Assembly: GCA_022376465.1 (NCBI GenBank)
Contig: JACDTU010000003.1
Location: forward strand, 1,054,001 to 1,118,000
Length of the DNA: 64,000 bases
DNA from: Cubamyces lactineus
Taxonomy: Eukaryota > Basidiomycota > Agaricomycetes > Polyporales > Polyporaceae
Direction of reading: 5' to 3'
This document shows positions 34,230 through 45,267 of the stretch, piece by piece. Within the stretch, counting starts at the first letter, position 1, and every line of letters begins with the position of its first letter. The notes under the pieces are model-generated. The model searched no databases, was not told the origin of the DNA, and saw only the letters and a program-made list of their open reading frames with translations. A program made the position numbers and the translations under genes.

Positions 34230-37154
34230 ATGCCTCCAAAACGAAAAGCACCTGCTACTACACAAGAGAACGAGCCTCCTCAGACCCGCCGGAGGACACG
34301 CTCGACCGCTACTGCCGGAGAGCCTACAGAAGTTACACCTGCTGAGCTTCCTCCACCGAAACGGACAAGACGGGTCGCCAAGGCGAAAGAGGACACTGCA
34401 AATGCAGCAGAGGTGGATACTCAGGTGTCATCTACCACTGCGAAGGAAACCACGAAGACGACCCGGACAACGCGGACACGCAAAGCTGAATCCGCGAACT
34501 CTGCGGAGGTTGTGGCTGCACCTAAGCCGAGTGCACCCAAGAGAAGAGGAAGGGTCGCGAAGGTTCGTTCACATTGTATTAAACCGTCGAGCTAGAAGTC
34601 GATATGACTTGGCAGGCGCAACCAGCTGAAGAGCAATCTGCTGAGGCGCTACCAGAGGAGCCTGCCGCTCCTCGCCAACCGCTATCACCAATACCCGAGA
34701 AGACCGCACAGACCGTCCCTAAGAAGCGAGGAAGAGCCAAGGTACGCATTAGTCTCTGCCATTTTCCCGCGGCCTGGTCGAACTCGTTATGGATCAGGCT
34801 CAAGACACCGCCGTCGCGGAAGCATCGGTCGCAGGAAGCTCTCGTCCTACTAGAGCGAGGCGCGGAAAAGCTGCGACAAACGATGCACCGGAGAGTCACC
34901 ATAGTCATTCAGATGTTCAACCGCCACTCCCCTCGCAAGATGCCTCGACAACCGTCCCCAAGAAGCGTGTACGAACGAAGGTGAGTCGGGATTGGCGTGC
35001 TCCCCTACTCGGCCCTCATGAACACATTGCGGAAGGCTACCGCGCCTGCTCGAAGGCCTGAAACGCCGCCCCCAGTCGTGAACGAAGATAGCTCCGATGA
35101 TGAGCTACTGCTCACACCCTCGAAGCGGACCTCCGCGCGGCCGACAACACCGATGCGCACCGGTGGGAGCCGGGTAGGCACCCCTCGCATGATCATGCAC
35201 TCAGTTGAGATTACTACCCCAAGACGATTTCTCAATACCGTCCGTCGAGATTTAGGATCGCCTGGACCCAGGGTGCACGTCCCACCACTAGGGACTCCGC
35301 GCCTACCTCCAGCATTTCCTGCTGCTAGTCCACAGAAACGGAGTGCCCCTGCCCCCTCGCCATCCGCTGCGCGTTCGCGCGCAACACGTACACCGTCTCC
35401 AGAGCCGCTTCCCCACCAGGCGGAGGCCGTTCGTTCTCCCACGAAGACTTCCCCATCGAAACGACAGCGGGGACAACCAGTACAGCAGGATGACAGGCTG
35501 CCTACCACTCTTCCGCTCCATCTACACCCGCTGCTGGAGCGGCAGAAACGCGCAATCCTTCAAGCACTACAAAGACCTCCGGAGATCGACGAGATTGATA
35601 TATATGGAGAAGACTACCCGCCTACCAATATCCTCGCGTACGAGCAGCTAAGCGACTTGCTCAGCGGCACAGTCACTCGAGGGGAGGGTAACAGCTGTTT
35701 ACTCATCGGTCCCAGCGGAAGCGGGAAAACGCAGATGGTCGAGCGTGCCATCGCTGCCCTTCCGGGCAACCCTATCGTCGTCCGGCTTTCGGGGTATGCA
35801 CAGCAGAACGATCGGCTCGCCATTCGAGAGATCGCATGGCAGCTTGCACAGCAGACCGGCCAGTCATTTCTTCCTGCTAACGAGGAAGCGGATGACGAGG
35901 ATGAGCCCCCCGCGGCTCCTGCTGCCCTTCCTATTGCCAAAGACGCGGATGACAATCCGTTCATTGACCCTTCCCCAGGTGCAGAGGCTGGACCCGGATT
36001 GTCAGTCACCCTTCCCCCACCAGCGCACCTCCTGGCACTCATCTCAATGATCCCGACACTCCCGCGTCCAACCATCATCGTACTTGACGAATTCGACCTC
36101 TTCGCCTCGCATGCGAGACAAGCGTTGCTCTATTGTTTGCTCGATACTGCACAAGCATGTCGCGCCGGGCCCACTACTGCTGCGTCCGGGGCACGAAGCG
36201 CGAGTGGGATGGCGGTCATTGGTGTTACCGCACGCGTAGACACGATTAACCTGCTGGAGAAGCGGGTGAAAAGCAGGTTCTCGGGACGGATGATCAGAAC
36301 GGCGGGTCCGGCGAGAGTGAGCCATTGGGTGGCGATCACGAAGGCTGTGATTGGAAGTCCGTTGGAGCAAGAGGGTGAGGACAGGGATACCGCTAGGGGA
36401 GAGTGGGACCAAATTTGGGAGGAAGCGGTGAAGCAGTTCGTAGAAGATGAGGCGACTCTTGACGCCCTGCGGGAGACGTATGCTCTAACGAGGGACTACC
36501 AGATGCTCCGGCAGATCTTGGTGAGCAATTGATCTCGTTATATTCGGGACAGCGCGTGCTCATTTATATGGCTATAGACTTGCATGGTCTTGGAGTTGAC
36601 AGCTTCATCACCGTACCCGACTGCCGCGAAACTCGAGGCAGCGATCAATCGCCAGCGTTGTCCGCCACGCTTACCCCCATTACACAGTGCGTATACTTCG
36701 ATTGTCTACCTCGTCAAAAGTCTGAATGTGCGATCCAGCCTTGACATATCCTGCGATATGTCTGCTCATCGCGGCCGTCCATGCCCAAACATCAGGTCAC
36801 GACGTCTTCACGTTCGAGATGTTACATGAAGCGTTCAAAAACCAAGTGCGCACGTCGCAGTCTGCTCCTGTACACATCGAAGGAGGGGGGATTGGGATGG
36901 TCCGATGCAGCCGGGAAGTGCTTTTCGCAGTGAGTACTTCATTTTCTGTGTGCGTCCAGGCCAATCATCGAATACCCCAGGCTTTTGAACGGCTTGCGGA
37001 CCTGCGGATATTCTTGTCTGCGGCTGCGCCCGGTTCTACAGTTGGGCGAGAGTTTGCTCTATACCGGAGTGCAGTAGACCGTTTCGCAGTGAAGAAGGCG
37101 GTCGAGACAATGGGCCAACTGAACCTCAAGAAGTGGTTCACCAAGGCGCAATAG
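34230..37154 (+). CDS. ORC4: Origin recognition complex subunit 4
   Basis: Exons 34230-34562, 34616-34741, 34798-34980, 35036-36520, 36578-36686, 36739-36929 and 36981-37154 give 866 aa. An N-terminal basic, disordered half precedes the AAA+ domain, with Walker A GPSGSGKT and Walker B IIVLDEFDLF. The C-terminal winged-helix region includes LTYPAICLLIA and FTFEMLHEAF. The protein marks replication origins with the other ORC subunits and loads Cdc6/MCM. The first three exons each end in a similar basic block (KRRGRVAK, KKRGRAK, KKRVRTK) at a phase-0 intron. These are degenerate relatives of AT-hooks, recalling the AT-hook extension of fission yeast Orc4. The AAA+ domain contains a Pro/Asp-rich insert of about 50 residues between strands. 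Confidence 0.93.
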
Positions 37155-37619
37155 CAATAGTCCAAGGACAGTGGAATTTCTCGGGGATTATGTTATTCGT
37201 AGTCGTGTTATCTAGCTGTGTACTCGCATACGTTATCGTCTTTCCCTGCCCGATGTTGTGGTATCATTCCATTGATCCCGAGGCTGTCGATCTGCGCGCG
37301 AAAGACGGTTCTCGCATGGGGCGCGGAGGACACGCGTAGGGCACGCGTCGTCGCGGGCGATACACGCGTGTGGGGTGTGACCAACGCGTGTTTGGACGTG
37401 ACTAGGCGCGGCAGGGTGTTCCCACGGGGTCTTTGGCTGAGCAGCTCGGCTCAAGAAGCGAGGCCGCCTGGATTCGAGTCCGATAGACAATCTCCCGCTC
37501 TTGCTCCTATACCTCCACCGCAGTCTTCTGTATATACCGCACCGCTCTCTCTTTCTGCCTAGGCTCAACCGCCTGTGAATACCTGCAGTTAGTGTGCACG
37601 GCGACATACCCACAGAACA
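37155..37619. other. Promoter region of the AT-hook gene
   Basis: No gene is visible. It contains four ACGCGT sites (listed separately) and TATATA near 37531, about 85 nt before the next ATG. Confidence 0.5.
37332..37389. promoter_or_regulatory. Cluster of four ACGCGT (MCB-like) sites
   Basis: Cores lie at 37332-37337, 37343-37348, 37364-37369 and 37384-37389: four copies in 58 bp, 231-288 nt upstream of the ATG at 37620. This is the densest cluster in the window. Cell-cycle control is inferred from the motif. Confidence 0.6.
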
Positions 37620-39237
37620 ATGAAAGTATTCGGCTTCTTCTCCCGGAAGCCACAGCAGCCTCCGGAGACCGTCCCTCTCCCGCCTTCGCCCTCTGCGTCC
37701 ACAGCCAACCTCTCGCCCTCAGCCAAGGCCGAGAAGAAGATTGTACAGCTGCGTACGCCCTCACCGTCTGTCGACTCCGCATCTGCCGCCCCCGCGCAGC
37801 CTCGCTCGACCTCCCCAGCCACAAAGCTCGCCCGACTCTCGGTCGACGATCCTACACGCCAGACATCCCCCACTCGCCGCGGCTCAGTGACTGCTCTAAC
37901 TGCGATTGCGCCAACGCCCGTGTTCGTCCCTCCTGAGCCGACCGTAGACTCGCTCACGACGCACATCGCCTCCATCCCGCCCAAGGTCCTCCACTCGTAC
38001 GTCCTCGCCCGCATCCCGAGCCAGCCAGAGGAGACGCTCCCCGCCCTCGCGAACTTCTTCTCCGAGCTCGCGCCCCCGCCGAAGCTGCACTGCGTGCGGT
38101 GCCACAAGGATTACGTCGAGGTCGAAAACGACGACCGGAGCTGCTTGGTGCCGCATGACGACGAGAGCGCGGAGGTTGAGCGCGTCGGGACGACGAAGAG
38201 GGCGAACCGCGCGCCGGGCACCGTGGGCGCGACGTTTGAGACGCTTTGGGGGTGCTGTGGCAAGATCGTCGAGGGTGACGGAGACCAGGGGCCGCCCGAT
38301 GGCTGGTGCTATGAGGGCAAGCATACGGTGCGTCTACCTCTTATACATTGCTACACGTATCAGGATTTGATGTTTAGTGATTTATTTATCACAGACTGAT
38401 ATCAAACGAGCTCGTTTCCGCGCGGATTCTACCCCGCAGGACGACAAACTCGTCTCTTGTCTTCGTCTGAACTGCCATGGAATCCGCTCGCAGTTGCCTC
38501 GCGGCATCCGCTCAACGCGGAAGCGACCCCGCAGCACTAACTACAAAGAAGCGACGACCGACGACGATGACCAGTCCGAAGGCGGGTCTGATAGCGGCAT
38601 GGATGAAATTGTCGGTGAAGGTGCGATCGCGAGTGCGAAGAAAGCGCGCGGGAAAGGCAAGGCGAAGGCGACCGCAGCTGAGGTGGAGGAGGCGATGGAC
38701 GTCGACGGGGAGGACGAGCAAGCTGCAGAGAGCGCGAGCGTCGCGGGCAGTGCCCGTGGCCGCGGACGTCCCCCGAAGTCGAAAGCCCAGATGCCGGCGC
38801 CTGCGAGTGTAGCCAAGCGGCGCGTCCGTATGACGGAGTCCAGCTCGAAGATCGTCCCTGGCACGGACGGCGAGGACGAGGACGCGCAGTCGACGAAGTC
38901 GGCTCCGGTAGGGCCGCCGCCGAAACGAAGGGGTCGCCCTCCCAAGAGCAAAGCTGTCATATCGGATTCCGATCGCGAGATGGAGGTCGACGGGGCTCAG
39001 AAGGGCACCCCAGCACAGAGGAAAGAGAAGACAGCCCCTGGGAGCGGTAGCGGGAAACCCCGGACGCGCTCGTTGAGCAGGACACGCCCTGCGGAGATGA
39101 GCGACGCAAGTGTGGGCGCGAAGCCGAAGTCGCGCGCGAGGAAGGTGAAAGAGGCGAATGCGCGTGGGCGGGAAGAGGAGGAGGGGGTCGCGCAAGGAGA
39201 CGAGAAGCCCAAGAAACGAAGGAAGGTCGACACATAA
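37620..39237 (+). CDS. AT-hook protein with an N-terminal Cys/His module
   Basis: Exons 37620-38327 and 38395-39237 give 516 aa. I do not recognise the family. A Ser/Pro-rich N-terminus is followed by a Cys/His module: CVRCHKDYVEV, then CLVPH, then LWGCCGK, then WCYEGKHT, with the intron right after this last motif. The spacing and the CC and G-x-H elements resemble CHORD-type zinc modules, but the match is loose. The second half is acidic/basic and disordered. It has two canonical AT-hooks (GRGRPPKSK and RRGRPPKSK), a related KPRTRSLSRTR run, and a C-terminal nuclear localisation signal KPKKRRKVDT. A nuclear chromatin protein is the best inference. The four upstream MCB-like sites suggest expression in S phase. 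Confidence 0.75.
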
Positions 39238-40104
39238 GCAACTGCTACCTCTGGGATCCTCCATCGCGGTATGCTTCCACCACAGGCTCCAAACCTGCCC
39301 AGCCACTGAATGACTCCTCATAGCGAAACCCCCTACGTACTAGCATGTGCGGCTGCTCTCCACGAAGTACTCTTATCCGTATTTGTGACATGCCAGACCT
39401 GCAGGGTCAGGCAACGGCGTTTCCTAACTTATACCCGTGCATCAGCCAATCGTACACACCTCACATTCGTTCAACTCGACGTCCTGGCTTGTATCTACGT
39501 GTTTTGGATCTATCTACTGTCATAAGTCGTCTGTTGGCTACGAGGCCACGAGCTCGCATCGCCGCAGCCTCTGGCGTTAGCGCTGAACCATACACATGCG
39601 CGTAGCTCGCGCGGCGCGAGACGGCAGCTTTCCATCTCCCTTACCGCAGCTACGCGTGCATACAGCGGATCCCGTGCTTCTGTGAGTTTACGAGGCTACA
39701 CGTTGTTTGTTTCGACAGCGAATCGATGGCTGCGTCTTCAATTGTTCCGTCTCTGCGGCCCTGGGCGAGAAGTGCTGCAGCAGACCGAGTGGCACGGGCC
39801 CGTCTTGACCCCTCAGTACAAAGCTTCTTGTTGTCTCTTTGGCTTCTTAAACCCACCCACGGTCGACGCTCTCTCTCCTGCTATTCCTTGACCTCCTCGA
39901 AGTTCTCTTGCGCAGCCGGCAGCGCGTGAGCCTCGCGAACAAACAGAACGTAAGCCACCCCTAGAGACCGAGCACCGTACGCGACCCTGATTATGAGAGT
40001 CTCTGACGCGATCGCTTCCTGCAGAACTCGACCCGCCTCTCACATTTTAGTCTAGACATCATCCCGGAAACTCAAAAAGCCTCCTATAATTACAACCGAG
40101 CGCA
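39238..40104. other. Intergenic region upstream of the Arb1-like gene
   Basis: No gene is supported over 867 nt. Frames of 65-90 codons overlap on both strands without domain or splice support. It should contain the 3' UTR of the AT-hook gene and the promoter of the Arb1-like gene. Confidence 0.5.
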
Positions 40105-42437
40105 ATGGCTGCTGTCGTAGAGCCCAACCCGCCGCCTGCTCCTGTGCAGTCGCAGTCGATCACGGTCACTACCGCGCCCCCTGCACCCAACAACCCCAAC
40201 AACGCGAAGACCACCGCTGCGCCACCCGGCGAATACCTCGCACCCTGGTTGACTTTCCCGCCGTTCCCCCAGGCGCCCCGCGGTGTCAACCTCATCCCGT
40301 TCAGCGCATTCAAGCCTTCAGGACTTCCGCGCAGGGTTGAGCCTACCGAGGCGGACTACGTCGAGCGCGACGCGCTGGGCATACCGACCGTGCCACTCAA
40401 AGTGCACCACGACCTGACGGGGATGGAGAAGCGCAAGCGAAAGAAGGGGAAGGTCGTCTCCGAGAACGGCGTCGTGCGGCGCGTGATGTGGTATGACGAG
40501 TGGGCGGAGGGCGAGCAGCTGAGGAGGACGGCTACGGTCATAGACCCGTATGTCCCGCTCGGGCGCGCACTCAAGTGTACTGCGGCATTGGAGCTGATTG
40601 ACGTATCTTGCACAGATCTACGCCGCGTATCGAGCGTCTATATCAAGCAGCGTACGACTTCAAGCAGGGCCGTCCGCTGCATACAAACCAAGAGCTTTCG
40701 CATCTCTGGGATCGCGTAAGCGACATAGAATTTGCTAATCGTAGTCTATACTGACTTTCCTGCAGTGGCGCCTCTACATCGGCCTCATCAGTGGATTGCA
40801 GACCCCAGCCTCGCGCAAGAAGACAGCCGCGATCCGGAATGCCCTCGCCGCTATGGCAGAAGCTCCCGCAGACGACGATGAGGACGATGACGAAGACGAG
40901 ATGCCCAACGCCCGCCCTCCGAAGGAGGCGAATGTGCTCGTGACGAACGAAGAGAATGCATCTTCTGCTCAGGTTCCACTCCCCCAGACGAACTCGACGT
41001 ACACGGAGGAGCAGCGGCAGCAGCGCCGCGAGTACTTCAGAGAAGTGCGCGACACGAAGATGGACAGGTTTTTGAACGATCCCGAGAACGCAGTCAAGAT
41101 ATTTTTCTCTGGATACTACCGCGACCGGGGAATGTCATTGTATGTGTTCGTCTCTCATCCCCAACCGACAGTGACCTCACCATGCTCGCTGCAGCTCCGA
41201 GAAGTTCTGCAGGGACGGTCCAATCCTGATCAACTTCTTCCTCAACTTCGTTCTGCGCAACCGCGTCTTCCCCGAGTCCGAGCGCGACCTGCGCAAGGCG
41301 ATCGCCGTTACCGAACAGGCCAAGAAAGAGCTCCCGCACTCGTTCATCATTAGCCGCGCGATTCCGGACGACTTCAGCCGCGGCTGTGGGCTCATTTTTG
41401 GCGCAATGACGCGCCCGCATACCTGGCAGAACGCCAACAGTGTCGTCTCGACTGGCGATGAGGACGAGCCGGACGCAAAGCGCCAGAGGACAGAAGATAT
41501 TGGCGGGTGGGGTGCGCCCGAAGTCCTCCGGGACGCCGCTGGGACAGACCAAATCGAGGTCATCAGCCCCGACACCGTCGAGGCGATGGAGAAAGACGCC
41601 AAGGACGTCCTTGAGGACACGAACGTCAACGGAGAGCAGGATGCGCCTGGCTGGGGCGCAGCGCCCGTCGACCTCCCGGAGAACGCGACAGGACAGTCCT
41701 GGGGCGACGCAAACGCTGCATGGGGTGCGCCTGAAGACCCCGAAATTTGGGACACGACGCCGAAGACGAATCCGCTCTGGGACTTCTTCGGGATGACTGC
41801 GCTCCCGCTTACGCACACAACGGGCGTGGTTGAGCGTTCGACGCGCCGCGTCAAGACCATCGTCCCCCCGCCGACCGCAACGCAGAAGAAGGGCAAAAAG
41901 GCCGCGAGCGTGAAGGCTGGCGCAGTGACTGCTGACCCGGACCCCGAGGCGGTCGAGCGCGATCTCGAAGCACGCCTCACGCAGGTTGTGCTCATCCCAT
42001 GGCACGAGTGGGACCTGTACGACAAGGCGGACGTCACGAAGCCGCGCATCCTCCCTGCATCCCGCGGGGCCGCGATCACCGACGACAACGAAACCGAAGC
42101 TGCGGGTACGGATGTGCAGGACAGCTCGACGCACAACCCGTTCAAGGACGAGATCACGCTGCTCATGAACCCCGCCGCTGCAGAAAAGCTCCTCGTCGGC
42201 GTCGGGATCGAGGCGACGTGGATCCAGCTCGCGCGCGCGGACCCGAGCGTGCCTATGGAGGTCGATGAGTCGCTAGGTAATCCGTTTGCGCCGCGCAAGC
42301 AGCTGGGTGGTCCTGGGGAGCCGGCCGCGCCGACGAAGTTCTGGTACATGGAGGAGGTGCTTGCGGTGTTGCCTAGCTTCCATACGGAGATGGTTCCGCT
42401 CCCCACGACGGAGGACGTGTTTGGAACGGAAGTATGA
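40105..42437 (+). CDS. ARB1: Arb1-like Argonaute siRNA chaperone subunit
   Basis: Exons 40105-40547, 40616-40715, 40766-41139 and 41195-42437 give 719 aa. In fission yeast Arb1 works with Arb2 and Ago1 in the ARC complex, which handles duplex siRNA for heterochromatin formation. The family region here runs from VMWYDEWAEGEQLRRTATVI through YQAAYDFKQGRPLHTNQELS, HLWDRWRLYIGLISGLQTPA and FRDGP-like ILINFFLNFVLRNRVFPESE. A stretch of Asp/Glu interrupts it. The C-terminal half has Trp-Gly repeats (GGWGAPE, PGWGAAP, QSWGD, AAWGAPED). GW-type motifs commonly bind Argonaute, which supports the assignment. The identification rests on recalled family features, so it is good but not certain. Confidence 0.75.
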
Positions 42438-42701
42438 AGTGCTCGGAGATTGAGCAATGCAGAGCTTTCATTGTAGGAATTCGTCTTAGTGTACAATATT
42501 CCTTTATCAACCCGCTTGATTGGAAACCAGCTTGCAACCTCCACGGTGCGATGGCGTGGGACTGACACGAGCCATATTGCGGTACTGCACGAGATCGCTT
42601 ACCTGCCACAACACGTTCTCCTTACCCATATCAGCCACTTGAACCAATCCCAAAATCGAAAGCATGCCGATAATACACACAGCAACATATATACACACGC
42701 A

Positions 42702-44099
42702 CTACACGGTAATGCTAGGCTCAATCTCGCCAAGCAGCATCGTCGCATCCTTGCTGCCCGTCAAGACTATGCATATATGAGCGCACCGTCCAATTAACAG
42801 CTCGCAATTGGCACTCACTGATAGGCTCCTTAGGGTGGAAGTCGACGGCAGTCACCGTACCCTTGTGGCCGGGCAACTGAAGTAGAAACAAATTAGTACA
42901 ACGAACGTCACAAAGCAAAGTCCAAGTATGAGTACTAACCTTGTACAATACCTTTCCGCTCTCCACCTCCCATATGCACACGGTGCGATCAGCACCACCC
43001 ACGCCGACGCGACGTCCGTCGTCGTCTTTGCTCCATGCGCCGCGGAGGAGCGTGTTCTCGAAGCCGGCAGGAGCTCCCATTAGGACACGGTGGATCCGTG
43101 ACGGGGACGGGGAGAACGGTCGCACGTCGTGGATGATCGTTTGGGACGAGAACGAGGGCGAAAGCAGGTAGTTCCCGTTTGGTGAGAGTGCGAGGGATGT
43201 AGGAGTGTCGGTATGGCCCATCAAGGTGTATACTTCCTCATTTTTGCGAAAGTCGATCACCTGTAGCGTTTTCTTGTTTAGTAGTCGAAACGCTGCAATT
43301 GGCCTGGAAGACGTACGTGGATCTCGTTGTCCAATGCGCCCGCATATATACTCGACCCATCTGCACTCCAGCAGACGGAGGTAATTGGGCAACCAAGCTC
43401 GTACACACTCACGGGGTGCTTTGGGCCTTCGTCCCCACCCTCCCATACACGGATAGTACCGTCGTCTGCTCCGGTGACGACGAGCTCGACGCCGGCGCCT
43501 CCTGCGAGAGTTCTGTCCAGGGAATTAATGATTCCTCTGTGCGCATGAAGTTTACGCACACGCTGGCCAGTCGTGAGATCCGTTACGCTCAAAGTGTGGT
43601 CGGCGGAGACGGTATAAAGCACTTGGGAAGCAAGAGACCATTGCAGGTCAAGGATGGGGGCTTTGTGAAGGTTTGAGATCAGGCCGTAGTTGGTATTGGG
43701 AGCGTAGGTTCGCCAGAGAGCTGTGGAGATCCATATCAGACGTCTTGCCATTCAAACATGTTTTTGAGGATGACTTACAAACGCTACGGTCTGCTGAACA
43801 TGCTGCGATGTTTTGGCCGGTAGGATCGAACCTACAGCTCAGAATCTCGGCCTACACGCAGAAACCAAGTCAGGAATACAGAACTAGTTGGATCAGGGTG
43901 CACGTACGCCATGCGAGCCTGACAGACTGATGATGGGTGCCTCCAGGCTACTCGTCCGCTTAATGGTACGTATGAGCCCTTGCTCCCTCTCATTGTTGGA
44001 AGAAGATATGGCAATTTGGGTGTTCGGTGCAGGAGACCCAGAGCGCGCGCGTTTAATGAGTACACCTTCAGGAGGTGGGGAAGGTCCGCGCTTCGACAT
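42702..44099 (-). CDS. WD40 protein, U5 snRNP 40 kDa subunit type (SNRNP40/Cwf17/Spf38)
   Basis: Exons 43908-44099, 43779-43851, 43317-43720, 42940-43260, 42819-42876 and 42702-42766 give 370 aa. A short basic N-terminus (MSKRGPSPPPEGVLIKR) precedes seven WD-type blades, for example ILSCRFDPTGQNIAACSADRSV, then VSADHTLSVTD, VTGADDGTIRVWE, and VCWSADGSSIYAGALDNEIH. The length and N-terminus match the U5-40K spliceosomal subunit, which sits near Prp8. The upstream frame without ATG was not used. The final exon ends SKDATMLLGEIEPSITV, a usual family end. Confidence 0.87.
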
Positions 44100-45014
44100 T
44101 TTGAGGAGCGAGCGGAAAGACGAGGACGATGAGCGCGAGTACGAAGGTGTGAGCGCGAGCTGCCGCGCGCTCTGAATCGCGTTCGCGCTGTACAAGCGCC
44201 CAAACGCCACAGCCGTTAAGACTCCGCTCTAAAACAACCGCAAGGCCCTGTCACTGACTGAGCCTAGTGAGCCAGCGAGCAACTTACCAATAGGTCAAGG
44301 ATAAGAGACTAATGAAAACAATAAACCCACGAGTAGCCCTGGCTTACTGCCTTATTACAGTACTATACTATAGCGTATACGTAATTACATACTCGCTGTC
44401 CCTACCAAGGGCGTCGGAGTCTCCCCAGACACCCTTAGCCAAAATGATGACTATGAGTGCATTTCTTTATATATCCGACTTCAAGAGTTCTGTTGAGGAT
44501 GCAACTTTAAATTGCCTAGTGGACGCCGTTGCGACTGACGTTGAACGCACAGGCAAGACAGGCCAAAAAAGAAAAATTAGTAGTGAGCACGAAGCTCAGT
44601 TATCCTGAAAAATTCGCTATGTGGCATTGAAGTGAGGGTGGTACACGGAATCCCCTAGTAAAAGGCGAGGGGATTGTTGCTTGTACCTCCCTCTGCCACT
44701 GGAAGTTGAGCGGTGATGACGCATCTCGCATATCAAAATTGTGCAATTGGCCTAGCTTGCGGGTGAATTGGTGGTCCGAGACGCCCCTCTCGGCCAAGCA
44801 ATGCGGCTGTACGCGCCAGCCCTGCAACCGCCGCTCATAGTCTTCCCAGGATATCGAGGTGCATTTCGGCCTTGCCTCTAATTGTGTATGGACTGGCGCG
44901 TAAGGAGCTCGATGAAGTGCGATCGCAGTGCTGCAACGCCAATATCAAGCACCCTGATATATTGACTTGCATCCCTGGTCGACGGGGTGCAGGATAGAGG
45001 TTGCTCGCAAGAAG
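44100..45014. other. Intergenic region with an AT-rich island
   Basis: Most of 44230-44690 is richer in A and T than its surroundings. It holds a 98-codon forward frame (44312-44608) with one hydrophobic segment and no recognised domain. A stem-loop at 44649-44675 has 8-bp arms AATCCCCT / AGGGGATT. No transposase, target-site duplication or long repeat was found. It could be a relic of an element or simply unconstrained DNA. Confidence 0.35.
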
Positions 45015-45080
45015 ACGCGTTCACCGCGACCTGGATAAGAACGCGTCCAGGTCTGGCGCGCAAGCAATATAGCGACGCGT
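45015..45080. promoter_or_regulatory. Three ACGCGT (MCB-like) sites upstream of MTD1
   Basis: Cores are at 45015-45020, 45041-45046 and 45075-45080, within about 190-255 nt of the MTD1 start. The last two share ACGCGTCCAGG. Control by an MBF-like factor is inferred. Confidence 0.55.
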
Positions 45081-45267
45081 CCAGGGTCACATGATCGCGA
45101 CATTTTGCGAATCGATTCAATTTATCGAGTCAAGTGCTGCTACTGTACTCCTTTCCACTGCTACCCATCCACCTTCTCTCTCTAGCCCCTCATCGTTCTG
45201 CTCCGGGTGTCTTACTTGCCTTAGACTTTGCCTTGCTGCATCTCCTGTGGACGCAATAGGCTTACCC

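Noticed and set aside
36958..36962. Nearer in-frame acceptor for the last ORC4 intron
   Set aside because: It would make an intron of about 30 nt, below the usual minimum. The AG at 36980 gives 51 nt and the conserved AFERL continuation.
37440..37495. GGATTCGAGTCC resembling a tRNA B box
   Set aside because: The flanking T-stem does not pair and no cloverleaf can be formed upstream.
43805..43835. Reverse-strand sequence GTAGG-TTCGATC-CTACC, a perfect tRNA T-arm
   Set aside because: It lies inside exon 2 of the U5-40K WD40 gene (encoding CRFDPTG) and there is no acceptor stem, D-arm or anticodon arm at the right distance. It is a coincidence.
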